A stretch of DNA of 46,418 nt from Terriglobia bacterium. Its GTDB lineage: Bacteria; Acidobacteriota; Vicinamibacteria; Vicinamibacterales; CAVVIG01. The notes beneath the pieces are model-generated. The model was not told where the DNA came from. It searched no databases and saw nothing but the letters and a program-made list of their open reading frames with translations. Shown here piece by piece: positions 26,589-37,240 of this stretch (within the stretch, counting starts at the first letter, position 1; every line of letters begins with the position of its first letter). The stretch covers positions 1 to 46,418 of the forward strand of contig JAIQFX010000036.1 of NCBI GenBank assembly GCA_020073005.1, written 5' to 3'. The position numbers and the translations under genes were made by a program.

Positions 26589-28067
26589 ATGAAAACACCC
26601 ACATCTCCTCTTCTTCGTGCTTTCGTGTCTTCGTGGCTAACCGTCAGCCTGTCAGTCCTGTGCGCGGTCGTGGTCCTGACCGCCCAAGCCCCGGATCGCT
26701 CGCATCCGCCGACACCGGGGCCGGCGCCGTCGCTGCACATGCCGCCGATTCAGAAACGCGCGCTCTCGAACGGGCTGCCGGTCTGGATCGTGGAGCTGCA
26801 TGAAGTGCCGGTCGCGCAGATCAACCTGCTGGTGTTCAGCGGCAGCGCCGACGATCCGCCGGGACGCTTCGGCGCGGCGAGCCTCGCGTCGGCGATGCTC
26901 GAGGAAGGCGCGGGTTCGCGCTCGGCCCTCGAGATCGCGGACGCGATCGATTATCTCGGCGCGGATCTCTCGGCCGGCAGCGGGATCGACTCGTCCGCCG
27001 TCCGCCTGCACGTGCCGGTCGCGCGTCTGGCCGACGCGCTGCCGATCATGGCGGACGTCGCGCTGCGGCCGACATTCGAGAAGGAAGAGCTCGATCGGCT
27101 CCGCCAGCAGCGTCTGACGCAGATGATCCAGGGGCGCGACGATCCGCAGACGATCGCGAGCACGGCGTTCCCGCGCGTCCTCTACGGACCGCGGCACCGC
27201 TACGGCACGCCGACCGGCGGCACGGCAGAAACGATCAAGACGTTCACGCCAGACGATCTCCGTGAGTTCTACTCGTCGACGTTCCGTCCCGATCGCGCGA
27301 CGATCCTCGCGGTCGGCGATCTGACGCCGGACAAGGTGATGCCGCTCCTCGAGAAGAGCTTCGGCGCGTGGAAGCCGCAGGGCGCGGCGGCCGCGAAACA
27401 GGCCCTCGCCGCGGTCGACGAACCGGCCGAGCGCACGGTGTATCTCGTCGACAAGCCCGGCGCCGCGCAGTCGCAGATTCGCATCGGCTGGATCGGCGTG
27501 CCGCGGTCGACGCCGGACTACTTCCCGCTCGTCGTGATGAACACGATTCTCGGCGGCTCGTTCAGCTCGCGGCTGAACATGAACCTGCGCGAGCAGCACG
27601 GCTACACCTACGGCGCGTCCTCGCAGTTCGACATGCGCGCGGCCGCCGGTCCGTTCATCGCCGCCGCCGGCGTGCAGACGGACAAGACCAAGGAATCGCT
27701 GACCGAGTTCTTCAACGAGCTGAACGGGATCCTCAAACCGATTCCGGCCGAAGAGCTGGCGCGCGCGAAGAACTACGTCGCGCTGCGCTATCCCGGCGGC
27801 TTCGAAGCGACGAGCGACATCTCGCGCCAGCTCGAGAACGCGCTCATCTTCCATCTGCCCGACAACTATTTCTCGACCTACGTGCAGAACATCCAGGCCG
27901 TCACCGCCGCCGACGTCGCGCGCGTCGCGCAGAAGTACGTCGCCCCCGGCCGCTTCGCCGTCGTCGTCGTCGGGGATCAGAAAGCGATCGAGCCCGGCAT
28001 CCGCTCGCTGAATCTCGGGCCGATCAAGGTGATGACGATCGATGAGGTGTTCGGACCGAAACCGTAG
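26589..28067 (+). CDS. M16 peptidase non-catalytic partner (492 aa)
   Basis: The protein has the M16 fold but reads ASAMLEEGAG where the HXXEH zinc site should be, so it is proteolytically inactive. The C-terminal half keeps the substrate-binding Arg/Tyr pattern (EQHGYTYGASSQFDMRAAAGPF). It would form the closed heterodimer with the upstream catalytic subunit. Residues about 7-19 of its signal region are encoded by a copy of the CTTCGTG repeat (26608-26645), almost identical to an intergenic copy at 36308-36345. Its last 44 bases overlap the 3' end of the convergent lectin-like gene. Confidence 0.93.
   Translation: MKTPTSPLLRAFVSSWLTVSLSVLCAVVVLTAQAPDRSHPPTPGPAPSLHMPPIQKRALSNGLPVWIVELHEVPVAQINLLVFSGSADDPPGRFGAASLASAMLEEGAGSRSALEIADAIDYLGADLSAGSGIDSSAVRLHVPVARLADALPIMADVALRPTFEKEELDRLRQQRLTQMIQGRDDPQTIASTAFPRVLYGPRHRYGTPTGGTAETIKTFTPDDLREFYSSTFRPDRATILAVGDLTPDKVMPLLEKSFGAWKPQGAAAAKQALAAVDEPAERTVYLVDKPGAAQSQIRIGWIGVPRSTPDYFPLVVMNTILGGSFSSRLNMNLREQHGYTYGASSQFDMRAAAGPFIAAAGVQTDKTKESLTEFFNELNGILKPIPAEELARAKNYVALRYPGGFEATSDISRQLENALIFHLPDNYFSTYVQNIQAVTAADVARVAQKYVAPGRFAVVVVGDQKAIEPGIRSLNLGPIKVMTIDEVFGPKP
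26608..26645 (+). repeat. CTTCGTG repeat inside a signal-peptide coding region
   Basis: The 38 bases (CTCTTCTTCGTGC, TTTCGTGT, CTTCGTGG, CTAACCGTC) are the reverse complement of 36308-36345 with two mismatches. The core is the octamer CACGAARA repeated three times on the minus strand. Here the repeat is translated as part of the M16 partner's leader. Confidence 0.8.
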
Positions 28068-29643
28068 AAGGCGTGTAAGGCAGGTGGGGCGGGTGGGCTG
28101 ACGGATCGTCGCCGGTCCAGAGCGCGATGTAGCCGGGCGCGTAGACCGCGAGATGTCCGTCGTTCTGCACGATCAGGTACGAGCCGGGATGACTTCCGGT
28201 GCCGGCGCTCCACACTTGCGATCCGCCCGCGTCATAGATCGCGAAGTCGCCGTCGGCTTCCATCATCGCGCGCCCCGCCGTCTCGCCTTCCGTCTCGCTG
28301 CTCCACGCGCGGACGCGATCTGAATCGTAGAGAACAAGGTTGCCGTCGCGCTGATAGACGAGCTGGAACTTTCCGTCAGGCGAGCTGACCGACTGATCCG
28401 GCGCAAGGACCTGTCCCGCATCGAGTGACGGATAGACGATGTCGCCGTTCGCGATCGCCTTGTTGATGGCGTACATGAAAGTCAGCGGGCGATCGTCGGG
28501 CACGATCGCCGACGGACCTTCGAGCCAGCTCGAGTAGTCGTACAAATCCGCGACGAGACCGCGCGAGCGATACGCGGCCGCCTGCGACGTGACCGCGTCG
28601 AACCATCGCTGATCGTCGAACGACGTCGCGACGTTCGCGCCCCACAGAATGAGTCCGAAGCCGAGGCCGGCGGCGTGCGCGCGGGCCTTCAGCGCGACGA
28701 GCGGCTCGACGTCGAGCGCGCGGGCCCAGTCGTGATCGATCTCGATGTAGTCGACCGCGGGCTTGCCGTCGCAGCATGCGAGCGCGTCGATCCACGCGCC
28801 GAGCGAGCGATCGTCCTGTGCGGGAAATGGTTCGATGTCCACGACGCGCGCGCCTGGGTAACGAGCGCGAAGCAGATCGGCGAACGCGCGCGTCTGATTG
28901 ATCGCGTAGTCGACGTCGCCCTTCACCGCTCCGCTCGCGACGGCATGGAGCGGCTCGTCGAGAAAGAAGACGCCGATGCGCGCGCCGTTCTTCACCATGC
29001 GATCCCACGGCGCCCGCCTCGCCATGAAACAGCCGCGCGCCGACCGGCACTCCGGGCCCGGCTTGAGGACGCCGACTTCGACGCCGAGCGCGATGCCCGC
29101 GCTCGCGAGATTCGAGAAGCACGTGCGCTGCTCGCCGTCGGTCATCATGTCGACCGACCAGTCCGCGTTCGCGAGAAACGTCGTCCGCCTGCCGACCGAC
29201 AGCCACTGCGCGGGATTGAGGCACGCGGTCTTGAACGTCGACCGCCTGGAGCCGTACGACTCGAGATGTTCGGTGGGTTTGAGGCTGAGGACCGTCGCCG
29301 TCTGCGTGACGTCGATGGTCACGCTCGCGATCGTGACGGTCGTCGATCGCGTGGCGCCGGTGATGTTCGGACGGACGTTCCAGTCGACGGTCGCGGTGCC
29401 CGTGCGCGCCTTGCTCGACAGCGCAACCCACTCCGCGTCGCCGGCGCTCATCGTCCACGCGCACTTGTTCGATGGCGCGGTGACCGTGACGCGGCCGGTC
29501 CCGCCGGCGCCGCCGACCGAGATGGACGCCGTCGAGATCTGGTACTGACAGCGATCTGCAGGCTGCTGCGCGACCGCCGCACGCGCGGCGAACGCGCACG
29601 CCAGGACGGCGACGGTCAGGGCACGCGTGAAGCATTTCCCCAC
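28024..29643 (-). CDS. Secreted BACON plus B-lectin multidomain protein (539 aa)
   Basis: After a signal peptide (1-25) comes a BACON-type Ig-like domain (about 32-115; CQYQIS, GTGRVTVTAPSNKCAWTM, TVTIASVTIDVTQTA). A central region (about 125-385) looks like a TIM-barrel hydrolase-like domain with DEPLHAV, VVDIEPFPAQD, YIEIDHDWA and LILWGANVA. The C-terminal 110 residues have three bulb-lectin motifs (YQRDGNLVLYD, EADGDFAIYD, VQNDGHLAVYA; consensus QxDxNxVxY), a mannose-binding beta-prism II. It is probably an extracellular glycan-active or glycan-binding protein. GTG start follows GGGAGGGG from a G-rich array. It is the second gene after the S9 peptidase. Confidence 0.8.
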   Translation of the reverse strand: MGKCFTRALTVAVLACAFAARAAVAQQPADRCQYQISTASISVGGAGGTGRVTVTAPSNKCAWTMSAGDAEWVALSSKARTGTATVDWNVRPNITGATRSTTVTIASVTIDVTQTATVLSLKPTEHLESYGSRRSTFKTACLNPAQWLSVGRRTTFLANADWSVDMMTDGEQRTCFSNLASAGIALGVEVGVLKPGPECRSARGCFMARRAPWDRMVKNGARIGVFFLDEPLHAVASGAVKGDVDYAINQTRAFADLLRARYPGARVVDIEPFPAQDDRSLGAWIDALACCDGKPAVDYIEIDHDWARALDVEPLVALKARAHAAGLGFGLILWGANVATSFDDQRWFDAVTSQAAAYRSRGLVADLYDYSSWLEGPSAIVPDDRPLTFMYAINKAIANGDIVYPSLDAGQVLAPDQSVSSPDGKFQLVYQRDGNLVLYDSDRVRAWSSETEGETAGRAMMEADGDFAIYDAGGSQVWSAGTGSHPGSYLIVQNDGHLAVYAPGYIALWTGDDPSAHPPHLPYTPSTVSVRTPHRSSSP

Positions 29644-29646
29644 CAG

Positions 29647-29671
29647 CCCCTCCCGCCCTTCTGCCCTTCCC
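29647..29671 (-). repeat. G-rich octamer array containing the Shine-Dalgarno
   Basis: On the minus strand units GGAAGGGC, AGAAGGGC, GGGAGGGG follow one another between the S9 stop and the GTG of the lectin-like gene; GGGAGGGG can serve as ribosome-binding site. Confidence 0.5.
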
Positions 29672-29673
29672 GC

Positions 29674-31806
<2,133 letters not shown>

Positions 31807-31818
31807 GACACACTCCTG

Positions 31819-31841
31819 GTCCGGCTGAAGCCGGACACCAC
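31819..31841 (-). repeat. REP-like palindrome with GTGG head (second copy)
   Basis: Minus-strand GTGGT is followed by the stem GTCCGGCT-TC-AGCCGGAC, 22 of 23 identical to 25184-25206. It lies in the leader of the S9 peptidase gene, just upstream of AGGAG. Confidence 0.65.
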
Positions 31842-31847
31842 GATTCA

Positions 31848-31868
31848 AGCCACCAGTCACCAGCCACC
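31848..31868 (-). repeat. Three heptamers (AGCCACC/AGTCACC)
   Basis: AGCCACC, AGTCACC, AGCCACC abut the TAG stop of the PVADH-like gene. Unit and order match the array at 25116 read on the same strand. Confidence 0.7.
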
Positions 31869-33679
31869 TATTTCCCGTCGACCGAGAACGCGAGCAGGAC
31901 ATTTCCATTCAGCCCGCCCCACTGCGCATACCCCGACGTCGTCAGGACGACGCCATTGGCGATCGCGGGGCCGCCGACGTCGATCGATCCGCCGCGCGCC
32001 TTCGAGCCGTTGACGGTCGTGAACTCCTGCGCGGTGTCGAAGTCCCACACGATGTGGCCGTCGCGCGTCGAGTAGCCCCGCATGTGGCCGTCGACCGATC
32101 CCGAGAAGACGATGCCGTCGGCGACCGAGACCGGCGCCGACTGCGCGGGGCTGCAGCGCGGGCGATCGCCGCACCCGGGAATCGGCGCGCGCCACGCTTC
32201 TTTGCCGTCCGCTAACGTGAGCGCGAAGAGACCGCCGCCCACGGCGCCGTTGGGCGACATCGCGCCGAGACCGCCGCCAGGCTTGAACGCGATGTCGGAC
32301 AGCGGGACGTAGATGTTCTGCGCGTCGGCGGCCGATCCCCACTCGACGCCGCCGAGCGCGCCGCCGCGGCCGATCCGCGTGCTCCATAAAATCTTTCCGC
32401 CTTCGTCCGGATCGACGGCGTGCACGACCGCGGACTTCTGGCCGATGACGAGCGCGCGCTTCCCGGACGCGAGCGTCGCCAGAATCGGCGGCGACCCGAA
32501 GTCCACGTCGGGCCCGCGCGAGTCAGGACAGTTGGTCGGATCGGCGCCGCCGCACGCAAGGTTGTACGCGTCGCCCTTCGTCATCTGCTGCCACCACTTG
32601 ATCGCGCCGGTCTGCAGATCCATCGCCATGATCGCGTCGGAGGTGTCCGCCGGCGGATCGGAATAGCTGTCGCCGGTCGCGACGTAAAGCATCTGCGATT
32701 TCTCGTCGATCGTCGGCGACGACCAGATCGCCGCGCCCGACGGTCCGAAGAGCTGTGTGCCGACCTTGTTCTTGCGCCGCGGCGTCGGCGCTTCGGGAAT
32801 CGCGAACGTCTTCCACACGACCTCGCCGGTGGCCGCGTCGAGCGCGACGACGCTGCCGCGGAATGTGCAGCACGGGTACTGCGGTGACGCGCCGATCACT
32901 TCCTCGACCGACGACACGGGCACGTAGACGCGGCCGCGATAGAACTTCGGCGTCCCGGTGACGCGCGCGACGATGTGCGGATCGACCTTGCGCTTCCAGC
33001 GCAGCGTGCCCGTCGCCACGTCCACGGCGTACGCGTTGCCCGCGACATCGCCGAAGAACGCGATGGACGATCCGCCCGCGTCTCCGACGTCGACCGACGT
33101 GCGGACCATGGCGTCGGCGTCGAACGTCCAGTAGACGCAGCCGTCGCGCAGGCTCAACGAGTACACGCGTCCCGGCACGCTGCCGACGAAGACGCGGTCG
33201 CCGACGATGCTCGGCTGCACGGCGGCGGAGGCATCGCCGGCAAACGCGAACGCCCATTTGACCGTGAGCTTCGGCGCATCGTCCGGCTTGATGTTCGCCG
33301 CGCGCTGATAGCGATCGTTGGCGAGGGAGAGTCCCCATCCGGACCAATTCGAAGCGGCCGCCGCGGGCGCCGGAGCCGCGCACATCTTCAGCGGCGGCGG
33401 CGCGGGCGTGTCGCCGACCGCCTTGCCGGAGAGAAACGCCGCGAGCGCGCGCCGCTCGGCCGGCGTGCGGTCCGCGCCCTGCGTGCGCATCGTGCCGGTC
33501 TCGAGGGCCGCGACGATGCGTTCGGGGGCGAGCTGCATCAGCGCGAGCCGCGCGGGCGTGCGCGGCTGACCCGCGTCGTGGCAGCGGGCGCAGTACTGCA
33601 CGTAGAGCGCCCCGCCGTCCTGTGCAAACGCGGACGTCGCGAGGCCGAGAACGAACACGAAAAAGGCGAGGGCCCGCAT
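31868..33679 (-). CDS. Cytochrome c / PQQ beta-propeller dehydrogenase, polyvinyl-alcohol dehydrogenase-like (603 aa)
   Basis: Signal peptide (1-19), then a small cytochrome c domain with one heme site (YCARCH; Cys30, Cys33, His34), then an eight-bladed quinoprotein propeller (about 110-603). Blades such as GSVVALDAATGEVVWKTF and GRVYSLSLRDGCVYWTF show the tryptophan-docking pattern. Vicinal Cys270-Cys271 in YPCCTFRG matches the disulfide ring near PQQ in quinoprotein dehydrogenases. The domain order and YPCCTFRGS resemble polyvinyl alcohol dehydrogenase, which oxidises secondary alcohols with PQQ and passes electrons to heme c. The true substrate is unknown. Start ATG has GGAGG. It is divergent from the S9D peptidase. 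Confidence 0.88.
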   Translation of the reverse strand: MRALAFFVFVLGLATSAFAQDGGALYVQYCARCHDAGQPRTPARLALMQLAPERIVAALETGTMRTQGADRTPAERRALAAFLSGKAVGDTPAPPPLKMCAAPAPAAAASNWSGWGLSLANDRYQRAANIKPDDAPKLTVKWAFAFAGDASAAVQPSIVGDRVFVGSVPGRVYSLSLRDGCVYWTFDADAMVRTSVDVGDAGGSSIAFFGDVAGNAYAVDVATGTLRWKRKVDPHIVARVTGTPKFYRGRVYVPVSSVEEVIGASPQYPCCTFRGSVVALDAATGEVVWKTFAIPEAPTPRRKNKVGTQLFGPSGAAIWSSPTIDEKSQMLYVATGDSYSDPPADTSDAIMAMDLQTGAIKWWQQMTKGDAYNLACGGADPTNCPDSRGPDVDFGSPPILATLASGKRALVIGQKSAVVHAVDPDEGGKILWSTRIGRGGALGGVEWGSAADAQNIYVPLSDIAFKPGGGLGAMSPNGAVGGGLFALTLADGKEAWRAPIPGCGDRPRCSPAQSAPVSVADGIVFSGSVDGHMRGYSTRDGHIVWDFDTAQEFTTVNGSKARGGSIDVGGPAIANGVVLTTSGYAQWGGLNGNVLLAFSVDGK

Positions 33680-33734
33680 GAAGCGCCTCCAGAGAGTGCC
33701 AGTGGAACGCGCGGATTATATAAGGTCCACGGAG

Positions 33735-33740
33735 TAGAAT
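33735..33740 (+). promoter_or_regulatory. -10-like TAGAAT for the S9D gene
   Basis: TAGAAT in the context GGAGTAGAAT lies 22 bases before the ATG at 33763, with AAGGAG as ribosome-binding site between. TTATATAA (33716-33723 region) lies just upstream and may serve the divergent gene. Confidence 0.45.
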
Positions 33741-33762
33741 TCACTCTTCAAAGGAGCGGTCC

Positions 33763-36285
33763 ATGCTCACGCGAATTCCCCGCACGATCGCGCTGGCCGG
33801 TTTGATCCTCGCGCCCGCGCTCGCGCTTCAGCTCCGCGCGCAAGTGCCCGCGGCGTCCGATCCGCCGAAGTACGCGCTGCCGCCCAAGCCGGTCGTCGAT
33901 CTGTTCGACGCGGAGTTCCTGCCGCAGACGCTCGTCAGCCCGAATCATCAGGTCCTCGCGCTGACGAAGGCGCGCGCGTACCCGACGATCGCGGAACTGT
34001 CGCAGCCGATGTACCGGCTCGCCGGGCTGCGCGTGAATCCGAAGACCAACGGGCCGCACCGTGCATCGGGCCTGCAGGGCACGGGCATCTACGCGATCAC
34101 GCTGAAGAGAATCGCCGACGGCGGCGACGTCACCGTCACGGTGCCGCCGCAGGCGAAGATCTCGCACGTGAAGTTCTCGCCGGACGGCGCCCGCCTCGCG
34201 TTCTTGAACACCACCGAGACGGCGATTCAGTTGTGGGTCGCCGACGTGGCGACCGGACAGGCGAAGATCGCGACCGGCACGGATCGCGTGAACGCCGCGG
34301 GCTTCGATTCCACGTCGCACCCGAACCCCTGCGACTGGCTGCACGACAACGCGACGATGATCTGCGAGCTGGTGCCGGCCGGCCGCGGACCGGCGCCCGC
34401 CGAGCCGGCGGTGCCTCCGGGCCCGCACGTCGAGGAGAGCTTCGGGAAGGCGGCGCCCGCGCCGACGTACGAGGATCTGCTGAAGACGACGCACGACGAC
34501 GAGCTGTTCTCGTACTACTTCACGAGCCAGCTCGCGGCGATCAACGTCACCACCGGCGCAAAGACGACGATCGGCAGGCCCGCGATCTTCGGCAACGTCA
34601 CGGCGTCGCCTGACGCGAAGTACGTGCTCGTCACCACGATCAAGAAGCCGTATTCGCACATCATGCCGATCAGCGGCTTCGCGGAGAACGTCGAGATCTG
34701 GACGCGCGCCGGCGAGCTCGCGAAGCGGATCACGGATCGGCCGTCGCGGGAAGGCACGGCGCTGGCCGGCGTCGAGACCGGGCCCCGCAGCTTCCAGTGG
34801 CGCGCCGATCAGCCGGCGACCGTCGTCTGGGTCGAGGCGCTCGACGGCGGCGATCCGAAGGCCACGGTGCCGTACCGCGACAAAGTCGTGTCGCTGGCCG
34901 CGCCCTTCACGTCGACGCCGGCCGAGGTCGCGAAGACCGCGTGGCGCTACGGCGGCGTCTCGTACACGACCACGGGGATCGCGCTCCTGACCGAGAACGA
35001 TCGCCTCTCGCGCCGCACGCGCACGTGGATCATCGAACCGGGCTACGAGCCGCGGAAAGTGTGGGACCGCAAGCAGGACGCGGCGTACGACAATCCGGGA
35101 TCGCCGGTCAGGCGTCGCGACTCGGGAACGGCGCCCCGGCCACCGGGCGGCGGCGGACGCGGCGATACCAGGGGCGCAATCATCCAGAACGGCGACTACA
35201 TCTACCTCACGGGCGACGGCGCGACGCCGGAAGGCGATCGCCCGTTCCTCGATCGGCTGAACATCAAGACGCTGAAGACCGAGCGGCTCTTCCGATCCTC
35301 GAACGAGTCGCTCGAAGAGTTCGTCGCGCCACTGAACGACGAGATGACGAAATTTCTGACGCGCTACGAAACACAGAAAGAGTCGCCGAACTACTACACG
35401 CGCGAGCCGAACTCCGACGCGAAGCGGCGCGTGACGGCGTTCAACGATCCGCAGCCGGAAGTCCGCAGCGTGCTGCGGCAGTTCGTCACTTACAAGAGAA
35501 AGGATGGCGTGACGCTCTCTGGCACGCTGTACCTGCCGCCGGGATACAAGGAAGGCACGAAAGTGCCGGTCATCATGTGGGCGTACCCGCGCGAGTTCGG
35601 CGACGCCGACACGGCGGGACAAGTCACGGGATCGCCGAACAGCTTCACGACGGTCCGCGGCGGCTCACACCTGTTCCTGCTCTTCTCGGGCTACGCGATC
35701 TTCGACAACCCGACGATGCCGATCATCGGGCCGGGCGAGACGGCGAACGACACGTATGTCGAGCAGCTCGTCTCGAGCGCTGAAGCGGCGGTCGATAAGG
35801 TCGTCTCGATGGGCGTGACCGATCGCGATCACATCGGGATCGGCGGACACAGCTACGGCGGCTTCATGACGGCGAATCTGCTCGCGCACTCGCGGCTGTT
35901 CCGCGCCGGCTTCGCCGAGAGCGGCGCGTACATGCGGACGCTGACGCCGTTCGGCTTCCAGAACGAGCGGCGCACGTTCTGGGAAGTGCCGGATCTCTAC
36001 GCGAAGATGTCGCCGTTCTGGTACGCGCATCAGATCAAGGATCCGATCCTGCTGATGCACGGCGAGGTCGACGACAACACCGGAACGTTCCCGATCAACT
36101 CCGAGCGGCTCTACGAGGCGCTCAAGGGACTCGGCGGAACGGTGCGCTACGTGACGCTTCCGAACGAAGCGCACGGCTACGCCGCGCGCGAGACCCTGCT
36201 GCACGTCCTCGCCGAGCGGTTGAACTGGTTCGACAAGTACGTAAAGAACGCGCCACCGCGAACCAGCACGACTGCGGCTCAGTAA
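33763..36285 (+). CDS. Secreted S9D glutamyl-endopeptidase-like serine peptidase (840 aa)
   Basis: A signal peptide (1-27) precedes a long propeller domain and a C-terminal hydrolase with Ser697 in GGHSYGGFM, Asp770 in GEVDDNTG and His804 in NEAHGYAA. The segment YRLAGLRVNPKTNGPHRASG after the signal is the hallmark of the subfamily that includes the plant chloroplast glutamyl endopeptidase (S9D). Those enzymes cleave after Glu in peptides. An internal Pro/Gly-rich insert (about 450-470) is low complexity. Good AAGGAG Shine-Dalgarno and TAGAAT box. Three tandem octamers begin two bases after the stop codon. Confidence 0.93.
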   Translation: MLTRIPRTIALAGLILAPALALQLRAQVPAASDPPKYALPPKPVVDLFDAEFLPQTLVSPNHQVLALTKARAYPTIAELSQPMYRLAGLRVNPKTNGPHRASGLQGTGIYAITLKRIADGGDVTVTVPPQAKISHVKFSPDGARLAFLNTTETAIQLWVADVATGQAKIATGTDRVNAAGFDSTSHPNPCDWLHDNATMICELVPAGRGPAPAEPAVPPGPHVEESFGKAAPAPTYEDLLKTTHDDELFSYYFTSQLAAINVTTGAKTTIGRPAIFGNVTASPDAKYVLVTTIKKPYSHIMPISGFAENVEIWTRAGELAKRITDRPSREGTALAGVETGPRSFQWRADQPATVVWVEALDGGDPKATVPYRDKVVSLAAPFTSTPAEVAKTAWRYGGVSYTTTGIALLTENDRLSRRTRTWIIEPGYEPRKVWDRKQDAAYDNPGSPVRRRDSGTAPRPPGGGGRGDTRGAIIQNGDYIYLTGDGATPEGDRPFLDRLNIKTLKTERLFRSSNESLEEFVAPLNDEMTKFLTRYETQKESPNYYTREPNSDAKRRVTAFNDPQPEVRSVLRQFVTYKRKDGVTLSGTLYLPPGYKEGTKVPVIMWAYPREFGDADTAGQVTGSPNSFTTVRGGSHLFLLFSGYAIFDNPTMPIIGPGETANDTYVEQLVSSAEAAVDKVVSMGVTDRDHIGIGGHSYGGFMTANLLAHSRLFRAGFAESGAYMRTLTPFGFQNERRTFWEVPDLYAKMSPFWYAHQIKDPILLMHGEVDDNTGTFPINSERLYEALKGLGGTVRYVTLPNEAHGYAARETLLHVLAERLNWFDKYVKNAPPRTSTTAAQ

Positions 36286-36286
36286 C

Positions 36287-36310
36287 GTACTGAAGAACTG
36301 AAGTACTGAC
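36287..36310. repeat. Three octamers (GTACTGAA)
   Basis: GTACTGAA, GAACTGAA, GTACTGAC follow the S9D stop directly and run into the CACGAARA hairpin. Confidence 0.7.
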
Positions 36311-36315
36311 GGCTA

Positions 36316-36394
36316 GCCACGAAGACACGAAAACACGAAGAAGAGAGATAGGTGCTCTTTCCTTTCCTCTTCGTGCGCTTCGTGCCTTCGTGGC
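36316..36394. repeat. Long inverted repeat built of CACGAARA octamers
   Basis: Left arm 36316-36345 (GCCACGAAGACACGAAAACA then CGAAGAAGAG) and right arm 36367-36394 are near-perfect reverse complements of about 28 bases with a 21-base A/G-then-T/C loop. It lies in the 170-base gap between the S9D peptidase and the ABC pair; it could form a strong hairpin terminator. The left arm has a near-identical copy inside the M16 partner gene. Confidence 0.8.
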
Positions 36395-36449
36395 AACCGT
36401 TCGTCCGTCGTTCCACGTACGGCGACTGGTAGTAGCCCGTAACCGCCGA

Positions 36450-36455
36450 TAGATT
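36450..36455 (+). promoter_or_regulatory. -10-like TAGATT, probable leaderless start
   Basis: TAGATT ends eight bases before GTG at 36464, supporting that codon as start of the ABC ATPase. No Shine-Dalgarno is visible. Confidence 0.4.
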
Positions 36456-36463
36456 TGGTGGTT

Positions 36464-37177
36464 GTGGTTCGCGTCAGCCATCTCACCAAGCGCTACGGAC
36501 ATCTCACCGCGCTGAGCGACGTGTCGTTCTCGATCCGCCCGGGCGAAGTGCTCGGCGTGATCGGGCCGAACGGGTCCGGCAAGACGACGCTGTTCGAGTG
36601 TCTCGCGGGCGTGTTGCCGGACGATGGCGGCGCCGTGCTGGACGACGGGCGCGCGCTCGCAACGAACGAGCGGTCCTCCGTTCTGTTCTATTTGCCTGAC
36701 GCGATCGCGCCGTGGCCGGCACAGCCAGTCCGCTGGGCGCTCGATTACACGGTCGGCTTCTTCGGTGGCCGGCTCGATGCGCTCGACGATGTGATCGCGC
36801 GGTTCGATCTCGCCTCGATCCTCGACTCCCCCATCGGCACGCTTTCGAAAGGACAACGCAAGCGCGCGCTGCTGGCGATGAGCCTGTTGACGCCGCAGCC
36901 CGTGCTGCTCGCCGACGAACCGTTCGACGGCCTGGATCTGCGTCAGACGCGCGAGGTCGCCGAGGCGCTGCGCGCGCAGGTTGCAGGCGGGCGCACGCTC
37001 GTGCTCTCGATTCATCAGATCGTCGACGCCGCGCGCATCTGCGATCGCTTCGTGTTGCTGAGCGGCGGATGCGTCCGCGGCGAAGGCACGCTCGCCGAAC
37101 TGTCGGCGATGGCGACGGCGCGCGGCGCCGCGCCGCGTGAGCAGAACCTCGAAGAGGTGTTCCTTGCGCTTACATGA
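36464..37177 (+). CDS. ABC transporter ATPase of an export-type pair (237 aa)
   Basis: Motifs are Walker A GPNGSGKTT, a degenerate signature LSKGQRKR, Walker B VLLADEPFDGLD and switch-His in SIHQ. The C-terminal NLEEVFLALT is typical of CcmA/GldA/NatA exporter ATPases. Start is uncertain among TTG 36455, GTG 36458 and GTG 36464; I favour 36464 for its eight-base spacing from TAGATT. The permease gene follows, with a palindromic repeat beginning at the stop codon. The pair resembles gliding-type or Na+/drug exporters; the substrate is unknown. Confidence 0.9.
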   Translation: MVRVSHLTKRYGHLTALSDVSFSIRPGEVLGVIGPNGSGKTTLFECLAGVLPDDGGAVLDDGRALATNERSSVLFYLPDAIAPWPAQPVRWALDYTVGFFGGRLDALDDVIARFDLASILDSPIGTLSKGQRKRALLAMSLLTPQPVLLADEPFDGLDLRQTREVAEALRAQVAGGRTLVLSIHQIVDAARICDRFVLLSGGCVRGEGTLAELSAMATARGAAPREQNLEEVFLALT

Positions 37178-37240
37178 AGGGGACGGGTCTCCGACTGTGT
37201 TCGCGCGGAGACCCGTCCCCTTTTTCAGACCCGTCCCCTT
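37177..37240 (+). repeat. AAGGGGACGGGTC palindrome inserted at a gene start
   Basis: Perfect 17-base arms (37177-37193 and 37206-37222; AAGGGGACGGGTCTCCG and its complement) enclose a 12-base loop, and a third half-copy AGACCCGTCCCCTT follows at 37227-37240. Similar GGGGACGGGTC palindromes accompany Y1/RAYT transposases in other phyla. The left arm begins at the last base of the ATPase stop codon. Confidence 0.8.

Noticed and set aside
37137-37196. Longer N-terminus for the ABC permease starting within the ATPase gene
   Set aside because: It would translate the ATPase tail in another frame and the whole left arm of the palindrome; no homologous residues are seen before FVWLLEKEW.
37177-37240. 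Insertion sequence with transposase
   Set aside because: Only a palindromic repeat is present; no transposase gene occurs in the window.
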